Positions 24,001-32,500 of a stretch of 64,000 nucleotides of DNA are shown piece after piece. The stretch comes from Formicarius rufipectus (lineage: Eukaryota; Chordata; Aves; Passeriformes; Formicariidae): the NCBI GenBank assembly GCA_013399695.1, contig VXAU01003156.1:3685087-3749086 (forward strand), given 5' to 3'. The position numbers and the translations under genes were made by a program. Under the pieces are notes generated by a model. The model searched no databases, was not told the DNA's origin, and was given only the letters and a program-made list of their open reading frames with translations. Each line of letters begins with the position of its first letter. Within the stretch, counting starts at the first letter, position 1.

Positions 24001-27000
24001 GATGCAGATCCTACAATTCTTTTCAGGTTCTTTTTACGTGATAGGGCAATAAGGAAATGTGCAAAGCACTCACAGACGATTTCTGTTTTGTCTTACAGAT
24101 ATTCTGTCAGTTTTGATCTTTATATATCTGTTTAATTGATGAACACCTTAAAACATAAACAGACTTTGAATTTGCTTAACTTTAAACCTTATTTTTTCTC
24201 CCTAAACTTTCTATAGCCCATCAGTCACTAGAGGTCATAAAGTCTGATTTCCATTGTTGAAAATTTTTATTAGCAACAAGAATGCAGATGATTTTTAGTT
24301 TAAATGACTTGAAGTTGTTTTACCCCCCTCACCTCTCACTACTCACAGCAACACTGGGGAGAAAAATCACTCTCCAGTTTTCCTTACACCTGGAAAACCC
24401 GGAGATGCCAACTGGTTTCATATCCCTGGCATTTGTCTTGCTGAAGAAGCTGGAGTTCTTACCATTCCCTCCTTGTGGAACACCATCCCTTTGCACAGAA
24501 ATCAGGTGCGGAGCAAAGTCATCCCACCTCCCATGAAATATTTATGCAAAACCCTGGTGGTTTCTGTGTTTACCTTAAACTACAGGGCTCTTTGCTCCTC
24601 CTGCCATTTTTCCCCCCTCCTTAGTCTCCTGTTTTGTTTGCCTAAACCCTTCCACTCCTTCCTCCTGTGGGAGGTCGTTCACCTTTGGAGAGCAGCTCTG
24701 TTCAGAGGACTTTCAATGGGAATTCACTTGAAACTCACTTTCCAAACAGCTCCCAGGAGTCCCAGGAGCTCAGTGAAGGGGCCTTCATGCCACAGCAGAC
24801 CTGGGAGAACTTCTTCCCATCCCTTCCTGGAAATGGTGCCTGAGTCGATCTCATGGAGACAGGAATGGCAGCTGATGGCTAATTGGCACTTTTTCTCTTG
24901 TGTCCTGCTGTTGTCCACTCCCTCCCCTTCCCAGCAGCTGCAGGTTGCTCCTTCCCAATGGAGCTTCACCAACCTGGACTTCAGTGCTCCAGCAAAGCTG
25001 CCAAAAGCCTTGGCTTCTTGGCTTTGCCTGTTGTGTCGTTCCATGGGCACCCAAGGAATGCCTTTCCCCTGAGAACTTTGCTTAGGGTCCCTCCTTGATG
25101 GGTTGAAAACACCACAGTGATGACTCTAAGGAACCGTAAGGTCTGTAGGAAACTCCTGGGAAACAAAGCGCTGCCTTAGGGATGCGGAGCTTCCTCACCA
25201 CCCGCAGTGTCCTATGTTGGATCATCAGCCTCTCGTGCCTGCCCTGAAACAAAAGCAAGTGCAAAGACACTTCAGGGGCTGTAAAGACAAAGGAGATGGA
25301 GCTTTTCCTCTCTTTGCAGCTTTCTGCTTCGCATCAGGTGCTGCGGAACAGCCTTTGAGGGCTGATAAGGCGTATCCGCAGCTCCTTGTTCTCTGATGGA
25401 GAACAGCTAATGAGCTCGCACCTGGGGGCTGATGAATGGCAGATTGAAAATCCCAGCCTCGTTAGCTCTTGTTATCAGCTGATAAGGGCAAATTGAGTCA
25501 TAAGAGCCAGCCCCGGGGGGACTGCCGGTGGGAGAAGGTGGTGCATTCCCAGCTCGCCTGTTTCCGTGTGCCTGGGCTGGGGATACCTCCCAGGCTGCCC
25601 TGCATCCCTCCCTGCCCTCCAGCCCACCCTTCTCCCAGCCTGGGCAAAGCCAGCAGAGTCTGCCCCGTGCTCACCCTGGCCACCCAAAGAGGTGACAGCC
25701 AGGCTGAGTGAAATCCCTGGCGCTGTAGGATGTTTCCTGCCCTTCTCGCTCCGTAATGAGCCCACACCACCTTCCCTGAAGAGGGACAGTCTTGCCTGAG
25801 GAGCACGGCAACCCAAGGCAGGGCTGGGAGAGCTCGTGGGAGGGCAGGAGGAGGCTGAGAGGTGTTCCAGCCGAGTCACAACAGCCCTTGAAATGCTTTT
25901 GACCGCCCTCTCCCAGCACTGCCACCCTCGTGTCTCTGCCAGGGCGGAGTGTCTGGGGCCAGCAGAGGGTTGCAGGGAAGGTGGGCTGTGTGCCCCCTTA
26001 GTAGAGAAGCACCTTGGTATTCAAAAACCCCTTTCCCCTCCACCTCTCCGTTTTAAAGGTGATTTTCCGCTCTACTTTCCTTTGTCGAAAAGGAGTCTGG
26101 AAGGCTTTTGATGCCTTCAACCCTCGGGTCCCATAGGAATGGCCCGCCAGCATCCCAGCTTGCCTCCAAACAAGCATTGCCACCTCAGGGCGGGCTGCTG
26201 GACAAGTTCAGGATGGGGGGATTTGTGGTTTGTATTGATGAACAGGGACAGGTTCATACAGAGTTCTCACAACCAACCAGGGAGGGACATGGGGAAGGGG
26301 GGGGGTCGTGGCCAAAGCTTTGGTGGCCTCCCTTGCTCTGTGTGTGGGGTTTGTTGGGGGGATTTTCCTCTCCTGTGCCACGGGCTCTGCTGTGAAGCAG
26401 AACACACAGCCCTGCCCTTTGAGTCAGGCAGAAGCTGGAAGTCTCCCTGGGAGCTGGGTGGGGTTGTCACTGCTGATTAGGGATTAAATACCAGAGTGTT
26501 TTCTTAATCAATTCAGCAAGAAAACAATCCAAGTTTATCCCGCCTCCCCACTTACTCTTCTCCACGATTTTCAGGTGAATAAACCACGACTGGTACTAAT
26601 AAACATCTACAAAAAATTCTCTCTAAGCCCTCAAGCTCTTTGGGAAGTTGGGACCAACAGCCTCGTTTCTAGAGGTGCCCCAGATGACACCAAAGTGTAG
26701 TTTCCCAAGGTTTTCTTCTTTAATACTGACAGAACTGATCTTTAAAGCCCTCCCAGGCTCTACCAAATCTCTTTTGGGTCCCTCACCGTGTCTCCCTTTG
26801 CTCTGCAGCCATGTTCCAGGCTGTGAGGGCCCTCATGATCGTGGGCATCGTCCTGGGCATCCTTGGCCTCCTCGTGTGCATCTTTGCCCTGAAATGCATC
26901 CGTATTGGAAGCATGGAGGACTCTGCAAAAGCCAACATGACCCTCACCTCTGGCATCATGTTCATTATTGCTGGTGAGTGATGTCCTGTCTTCCATGTGC

Positions 27001-30000
27001 CAGGAACTGAGGATGGGAAGGTCTTCACGTGCTTGTGCTTGGAGGTTGCAGCTTCTCTGGAGGCACCCAAAGCATTGATGCTCTCCTGAAGTTGTTGCCA
27101 TCTGCCTTCCAGTTTGGCCTCCTGGGTTCAACTGGTTTCTACCTCTGCTTAGGAAGAAAACAAACCCCAGAAACCAGAAGTTTGTATGGACAGAAAGGGA
27201 AACCTGGAAAAAAACAGCCCCTGGACAAAAAAGAAAACATATCTCTTTTTTTATTATATACAGGTTGTCACATGCTATTTTAATGTTTTTTATATACAGG
27301 GGTTTTTATGAGTTTCAAGTTTCATACACAATAATGTTAGGAATAATTTAAGGGTTTTTGCAGCCCAGCTTGCAGGTTTCAAATACCTTCAACAGGAAGG
27401 CTGCAGGAATGCCCAGTTCCTTAACCCAGCTACCTTAACATTTTAGATACTTAGCACATCCCTTACAGATTTCCCTACTTGTCTTCTTTTGAGACAATTA
27501 TCAAATCAAATCCATATCCTACTGAATGAAGGAGAATGGCCCTATTTAAAATCCTTAAAATCTTAACACTTCAGTTTTGCTGGGGTATGAGACACACAAC
27601 ACAGCTAAAGGTATTTCATAATTACAAGCGGGGAAGAGGAAACCACATTCTGCAACACATCTTTAATTTTGCACTATCAAGCAAAAGTATGATTATTAAT
27701 ATTATATGATTAATAATTTCAGAATCACGGAACCAAAGACAGGTCTGGGTTGGGAGGGACCTTAAAGACCATCTCATTCCAAGCTCCTGCTATGGACAGG
27801 GACACCTTCCTCTAGACCAGGCTGCTCAGTTTTACTCATTTGAGTCAGTGGGTTGAGAATTTGGGCAATTAGGAAATTCCACTCGTGCATTCCTGAAGAT
27901 GTGACTGGCTCCTGGGATGGGACATCCCTTGGTTGCCTTCAGCTACTTCAAAATGAGGTCACCTATATCTGCTGGCTGAGGAGCTGGGCAACTGTGTGCC
28001 CTGGTGGACTTGGCCCTTGGTTACACCTCTGTGAGCTGAAGGTCATTCCTTCCTGAAAATTCACTGCTCTGGGGAGAGAAGTGACAAAGACTTGCTCAGA
28101 CCTTCCCAGTGCTCTGAAGAGTTGGGTTTTGGGAGAGACCCAGAGGTCTTAGTGGCTGTAGAAATGATAAACAGGACTTTGGATGCCCAGAAGACCTGAA
28201 GTCTGTGTATTTTGGCAAAGAATCCTCACATGGCACTTATTTTTGTTTGGTTCGACCTGCCACAGTGTTCAAAGCCAGGTTGGACAGGTCTTTGAGCACC
28301 CTGGTCTAGTGGAAGGTGTCCCTGCCTGCAGCAGGGGGTGGAATGAGATGGGATTTGAGGTTTCTTCCAAGCCAAACCATTGTGGAATTCCATGTTCTAC
28401 AAATCCATCTTCTATGGAAAAGGAACGATGGATGTCACTGCTAGGCTAAGCTGGGCTGGGAATCACTTATGCACATGAATGGAAGAAGTTCCCACCTCTT
28501 GAGGCTGGTCTTCCAGACCAGGCAACGAGCAGATGGTGAACCAAATATATCCCCTCTTCCACGTGCCAGAGTGTGTGTTTTCCCACTCCAAAAAAAAAAA
28601 AAATTTCTAGCAGAGAATCTTCTGCCCACGTTTTTCACAGTAGAACAAAACTTTAAAACTGGACTACTGGATAGTTTCTGCAGCTAAAATGACCTGTTTG
28701 TCAAACCCCTTCTCTGTGAGGAAACACATCAGGAGAAAGATTCCTGCTGGTGGGATTTGGGATGGTGTGGTGTGACCTTGTATCCCTGCTGTTGGATTGT
28801 AGGAGCAGGGAAATCCTGGCAGAAAGGTGTAACATGTTGTGTGCTGTAGGACACAGAGCACTGTCTCACCCACCTTTCCAGGGCTTCAAGGTGCCTCCCC
28901 AAGGCCACAGGTGACTCTTGAACTGGGTGGGTCTCAGTCTGTCCTTCTCTCTGATCTCAGGCCTGTGTGCCATCACCGGAGTGTCCGTCTTTGCCAACAT
29001 GCTGGTCACAAACTTCTGGATGTCCACCAGCAACATGTACCAGGGAATGCAGAACGTCCAGAACAGGTAGGTGGTCAACTGGTGCTGTGTGGTGGAAATC
29101 TCCCTCAGGGCTGCAGCCAAAGGAAAGGTGAACTCTGGGAGTATGTTGGAGTGGTCTCAGGACTTGGAAGATTTAGTCTCTTAGAAGATAAAGTCTCTTA
29201 TCCCACTGGAGATGTCTCTGTACAGGGAGCCCACTGAGGATGGAACTGCAGGTGGGACATGTGGGATCTCGTGCCGGCCAGAGGGAGGGTGAGCAGGTGT
29301 GGAGTGTTTCAGAGGAGCAGAGTGACCATGCACTGGCCATGTTTCTGTTCTGCAGGTACACCTTTGGCTCGGCCCTCTTCGTCGGGTGGGTGGCCGGTGG
29401 CCTGGCCCTCGTGGGAGGCATCATGATGTGCCTGGCTTGCAGGGGGCTGGTCCCAGAGGAATCCCGGTAAGTTGAGCTGTGGGGCACATGGGAAGGTGTG
29501 GCACGGAGCTTTGGGTGTCGGGATGGTGACCAACCAGCACGAGATGTGTCTGTGTAACACCCCCGTCGCAATAGGTACCACGATGATGGAATCACAGAAT
29601 CATTTAGGTTGGAAAAGACCATCAAGATTGCCATGTCCAGCCACTAACCCAGCACTGCTGAGGCCACAACTACATGAAGTCCACCAACACATGCTCATTT
29701 ATTTGCCCTGTCTGGGTCAAGAGGGACCATTTTCCTTCCCTGACTGTGTACTTGCAAACAAGTAGAGAGAACGGGAGACACCCACCTTGACACCTAAAAT
29801 TGTGCTGGTCCAGGCAGGCCCATTAATTGCAGCTTCCTTGGCAAGTTGCACAGCAGATCTTTAGAAGGTGGGGATTGCATCAGCTGCCCCTGGATTTATG
29901 TAGAATCATAGGATGGTTTGGGTTGAAAGGAATCTTAAAGGCCATCCAATTCCAACCCCCTGTCATGTGGGACACCTCCCACTAGACCAGGTTGCTCCAA

Positions 30001-30496
30001 ACCCCATCCCACACTGTCTTGAACACTTCCAGGGATGGGGCAGCCACATCAGGTAGGGCTTTGTACACCTACACAGCTGGTTGTGGTTGGTGGGTCCTCC
30101 ACTCAGCCCAGAACTTCCTGATGAGCAGGAAAGTCTAAGTTCATGAAAAAGCAGGAAAGAATCTTGCAGCCTGTCCATGTGGGTTGTCTTGGAGCTCACT
30201 GAGTGTCTGCAGGTGATGACACAGCACGACAATGCCTAAAATCTGACAGCAAAGAGGAACTCAGGGTGCAACGTGTGGTGGTCACAGACCCTCCAGCGCC
30301 TGACACCACTTTTTGTGTCTCTTCCAGTTACAAAGCCGTGTCCTACAACGCCTCAGGACGGAACATCTCCTACAGAACGGGGCCCTATAAGGGGTATGAG
30401 CCTGACACGAAGACCAGGAAGGGCACAGGATATGAAGAAGGTCCCCGGAGTGAGGACGGAAGGCGCTCGTACCCTTCCAAACACGACTATGTCTAG
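14849..30496 (+). CDS. CLDN18: Claudin-18, stomach-type isoform (18.2-like)
   Basis: The coding sequence joins 14849-15068, 26809-26973, 28961-29066, 29356-29466 and 30328-30496 (771 nt, 256 aa plus stop; human is 261 aa). It is a four-pass tight-junction protein that forms paracellular barrier strands. TM1 is about residues 7-27, and the first extracellular loop carries the claudin signature W30, G48-L49-W50, C53 and C63. TM2 is about 81-101, TM3 about 123-144 and TM4 about 167-191. A cytoplasmic tail of about 60 residues ends in the PDZ-binding DYV. Exon 1 is the stomach type, judged by N37, N45, E56 and G65, the residues that mark human CLDN18.2. All introns are GT-AG and the phases close without error. 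The start ATG has a strong context (GGCACCATGTCC). In mammals this isoform is restricted to gastric epithelium; the tissue in this species is inferred. Identity is very secure. Confidence 0.97.
15900..15962 (+). mobile_element. Short CR1 tail
   Basis: TGGGCTTGATGATCTTAGAG and a diverged CCTTCAACCTTTCTGATTTT terminus; CLDN18 intron 1. Confidence 0.7.
16417..16498 (+). mobile_element. Short CR1 tail
   Basis: CATGGTCTTTTCCAACCCAA followed by GTAAGTCTGTGATTC; CLDN18 intron 1. Confidence 0.75.
22455..22621 (+). promoter_or_regulatory. CLDN18: CLDN18 lung-isoform promoter region (inferred)
   Basis: This sequence lies immediately upstream of the second first exon, so it must hold the alternative promoter or 5' UTR. 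Visible motifs are a GATA site TGATAAGA (22514-22521), a neighbouring CAGCTG E-box (22522-22527) and a TATCTTG (22466-22472). There is no clear TATA box. An NKX2-1 site, known from mouse, cannot be pinned down by eye. Confidence 0.4.
22622..22841 (+). CDS. CLDN18: CLDN18 alternative coding exon 1, lung type
   Basis: The 220-nt coding part is the same length and phase as the upstream stomach-type exon, with the donor GTAGGG at 22842. The start context GGCACCATGTCC is identical to that of the other first exon, as expected for an ancient exon duplication. Confidence 0.95.
22622..30496 (+). CDS. CLDN18: Claudin-18, lung-type isoform (18.1-like)
   Basis: This alternative transcript uses first exon 22622-22841 and then the four shared exons 26809-26973, 28961-29066, 29356-29466 and 30328-30496, again giving 256 aa. 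Its first 73 residues match the stomach-type exon at 56 positions (about 77%); most differences fall in TM1. The lung-type markers D37, Q45, Q56 and P65 are present, and the claudin W-GLW-C-C motif is intact. The exon ends in the same CTGCCAG/GTAGGG donor as the stomach exon, in the same phase (1), so the two are interchangeable. The order stomach exon upstream, lung exon about 7.8 kb downstream, agrees with what I recall for the mouse gene, whose downstream promoter is driven by NKX2-1 in lung. Expression in avian lung is inferred from this homology. Confidence 0.95.
25360..25490. promoter_or_regulatory. Candidate intronic enhancer with palindromic GATA/E-box/GATA element
   Basis: A perfect 14-base palindrome TTATCAGCTGATAA (25472-25485) contains two inverted GATA sites around a CAGCTG E-box. 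A third GATA site TGATAAGG sits at 25363-25370. It lies in CLDN18 intron 1, about 1.3 kb before exon 2. GATA4/6 act in gastric and lung epithelium, so an enhancer role is plausible but inferred. Confidence 0.4.
26809..26973 (+). CDS. CLDN18: CLDN18 shared coding exon 2
   Basis: The acceptor is a pyrimidine tract ending TCTGCAG at 26808, and the donor is GTGAGT at 26974. The 165 nt encode residues 74-129: the end of loop 1, TM2, and the intracellular loop with the highly conserved KCIRIGSMEDSAKANMTLTS stretch, nearly identical to mammalian claudin-18, then the start of TM3. Confidence 0.97.
27721..27829 (-). mobile_element. CR1 LINE 3' end
   Basis: Reverse copy starting AGAATCACGG, then GGGTTGGGAGGGACCTTAAA and GACACCTTCCTCTAGACCAG; CLDN18 intron 2. 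Confidence 0.88.
28261..28394 (+). mobile_element. CR1 LINE 3' end
   Basis: Forward copy: GTTCAAAGCCAGGTTGGACA, GTCTAGTGGAAGGTGTCCCT and a diverged terminus; CLDN18 intron 2. Confidence 0.88.
28961..29066 (+). CDS. CLDN18: CLDN18 shared coding exon 3
   Basis: The acceptor CTGATCTCAG ends at 28960 and the donor GTAGGT starts at 29067. The 106 nt cover the rest of TM3 and the second extracellular loop. After NFWMST the loop reads NMYQGMQNVQNRYTFG across the exon 3/4 junction, four residues shorter than the human loop. Confidence 0.96.
29356..29466 (+). CDS. CLDN18: CLDN18 shared coding exon 4
   Basis: The acceptor TTCTGCAG ends at 29355 and the donor GTAAGT starts at 29467. The 111 nt encode TM4 (FVGWVAGGLALVGGIMM) and the juxtamembrane CLACRGLVPEES. 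A second GT lies exactly 12 nt beyond the normal donor (29479), described under findings. Confidence 0.96.
29589..29676 (-). mobile_element. CR1 LINE 3' end
   Basis: Reverse copy: GAATCACAGAATCATTTAGG, then TTGGAAAAGACCATCAAGAT; CLDN18 intron 4. Confidence 0.88.
29901..30048 (-). mobile_element. CR1 LINE 3' end
   Basis: Reverse copy: TAGAATCATAGGATGGTTTG through CACTTCCAGGGATGGGGCAG; CLDN18 intron 4. Confidence 0.9.
30328..30496 (+). CDS. CLDN18: CLDN18 shared coding exon 5 and stop
   Basis: The acceptor TCTCTTCCAG ends at 30327 and TAG is at 30494-30496. It encodes the cytoplasmic tail from residue 201. The start (YKAVSYNASG) and end (SYPSKHDYV) are conserved with mammals and the middle has diverged. 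The last three residues, DYV, are the PDZ ligand for ZO proteins. Confidence 0.96.
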
Positions 30497-32228
30497 GAGA
30501 CCTTCTGGGCTCCAGTTGTGCTGCCTTTTGTGTGTTTAACTTCAAAAGCAGAAGATGCAGCAACCCAAGCAGTGTGTAAATAGGATTGTGTTTTCTACCG
30601 TGTTTTCTACTCTGAGGTCACATCCTGGTTTGTCGTGGACGTCAGTTTTGTTGGACTGCCTGCCACAAGCAGGCCTATGACAAGACAATGCCTTTGGTGC
30701 TCTCAGAGTAGAACATTTTGCTCCTGTTTTAGGTGTGAACTGATATCCAGGGGTGGTGCCTTGTGCCCTTTCCCAAAGATTCAAATAGTAAAAATTCTCA
30801 TTTCATAATAGCTTGTATTTGAAGTGAATTCTGTTGTGTCCCCTTAGATGTGGCCAATGCAAACAGGTCGTGGAATTGTCCTCCCTTGGTGACTGTTTCT
30901 GCTCAGCCACACCTTTGCTTTGCTGGCTGTTCTGATCTGCTGGGATATTTAATCTGATTTATATTACTTAGCCATTTCCTGGGACCCGTGATACCCAAGT
31001 GCATTTTTTTTCCTCTGATCTCTCCAGGGAACGTGATTAATCCACTGTTATTCCCGCACTAGATCTCTGCTGTAACAGCTCCAAACCTCCGTGTGGGACC
31101 AGTGTTCCTGCAGATGTCATCTTTAACGAAGCCAGGAGAGCTTCTAATTTAGAATTAATTACAGTTACATTTGGAGGAGTCCCAGGGATCATTAGATGTG
31201 TAACTCCACACCGACATCGGGACTTTGTTGTGTTAATTCTTCCCCCAAAGATGTGAAGATTAACTCCTCGGGGGGATGTTGCCTCCTCCAGCCAATCCAC
31301 CAGAGAGGAAGTTGGTTTGAAGGGGTTGGGGGAAGAGGTGTAAGAGTTTAGGTGGGAGAGGAGAACTGTCTGCTGTCACCTGGCTCCAGAGCACATCCTA
31401 AAAAAGCTCTGCAAGGTGCCCATGAGCACAGCAAAGGGGTCAGTTAGAGGGAAAAAGGGGGTCCACACCCTCCAAAGTACCCACTTTGAAAGACATCTGC
31501 AGTAGGTTCAGCACCACTTGTCATGACTAAGAATTCTCTGCAGGAGTTCTCAGGCAAAATTGTTTTGGTGACATGCTGGTGTTCCCTTGAGTGCTTTGAA
31601 GGTCTGGAGGGTTCAGAGCTGGAGCTGAACATTTCTCCAGAGTCAGGGCAGTGGTAGGTGAAGCTGCCACCAGCCTGGTGGCATCTCTGGTGGCTTGTAG
31701 GGGTAGAGGAGTCAGGGTGTTGTCAAGTGAGCACAATCTGTGTCAACCACCTCCATAGCCACCAGCTCCCCATATCCACCACTGCTCCATAACCATCAGC
31801 TCCCCATTTCCACCAGCTCTCCACCATCACATGGAGGCAAATCCCCTGCACAGGCCCAGGAGATGTGAAGATGCTGCAATTGGGGAAGGTCAATAGGAGG
31901 AGGAGGAGGAGGGAGCACCTGGAGGTTCAGCACCAGGGCCTGGTGGTTGGAGAAGGTGGGAAGAGCTCCCATGCAACTCTTGGCTGAAGAGCTCTTGGCC
32001 CTTCTAATGGGGTGTTGTCCCCTCCTGCCACCTGGGAGAAATCCCTGCTGGATGTCAGTGCTGACCCTCTCCTTCGTACTAACGATGGACTCGTTTTAAG
32101 GATCTGTTTTTAAAGGAGAACAATTTAGCTTTGCAGAGGTAAACCCTGTTCTATCTTAGAAACACTGGTAGTCTCTTCCATGGTTTTATCCTCATCTCTC
32201 AGTATAAACTTTGCTTTTCTGCCTTTTG

Positions 32229-32260
32229 TGTTTTTTTGTTTTTTTGTTTTTTTTTTTTTT
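32229..32260. repeat. T-rich tract
   Basis: T runs separated by single G, within the probable CLDN18 3' UTR. Confidence 0.85.
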
Positions 32261-32469
32261 AAGCTGGATTTTTTTTGCTTGTTGTTGTTTTTTGTTTGTT
32301 GGTTGGTTTTTACATGAGTATTAAAAAAAGAAAAAGTCTTATAGACAAAAATCACTGTTTCCACTTGTTCTCTCCCTGTCAGGACCAACATCTGCAACCT
32401 TCCTGCTCAACTTTGGGTCCTGCAGGTTCTTGGGAGGAGAATGGACACGGATGTGGGGTTGAGGGTAAG

Positions 32470-32475
32470 AATAAA
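32470..32475 (+). terminator. Candidate CLDN18 poly(A) signal
   Basis: AATAAA followed by GTGTGTTTTGTTCTTG. It is the first canonical hexamer after the CLDN18 stop. Position and context are the only evidence. Confidence 0.45.
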
Positions 32476-32500
32476 AGATTAGAGTGTGTTTTGTTCTTGT

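Larger units (their letters stand above)
15069..26808 (+). other. CLDN18: CLDN18 intron 1 region (non-coding around the lung-type exon)
   Basis: This is the intron for the stomach transcript; the lung transcript uses 22842-26808. It contains short CR1 tails (15900, 16417), a TGG microsatellite (15077-15096), AT-rich, TAAT-rich sequence near 17220-17340, a 3 x 10-bp tandem repeat (23031-23060), an AT-rich segment with a perfect ATGCAAAT octamer (23891-23898), and the GATA element at 25.4 kb. No other exon is recognisable. Confidence 0.85.
26974..28960 (+). other. CLDN18: CLDN18 intron 2
   Basis: GT-AG intron of 1987 nt. Its first half (27240-27720) is AT-rich without recognisable repeats. It then carries a minus-strand CR1 end (27721) and a plus-strand CR1 end (28261), and an A-rich tract near 28591. 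Confidence 0.9.
29467..30327 (+). other. CLDN18: CLDN18 intron 4
   Basis: GT-AG intron of 861 nt containing two minus-strand CR1 fragments (29589 and 29901). Its first 12 nt could be retained by an alternative donor at 29479. Confidence 0.9.
30497..32500 (+). other. CLDN18: Probable CLDN18 3' UTR
   Basis: No canonical AATAAA occurs between the stop codon and 32470. The first one, at 32470-32475, is followed within about 20 nt by a GT-rich stretch, giving a 3' UTR of about 2 kb, similar in scale to the mammalian one. The stretch contains an AT-rich, possibly conserved part (30840-31290), a short CCACCAGCTCCCCAT-type imperfect repeat (31750-31815) and a T-rich tract (32229-32260). An AGTAAA variant at 30788 could give a shorter form, and another AATAAA lies at 32806. 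Confidence 0.5.
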
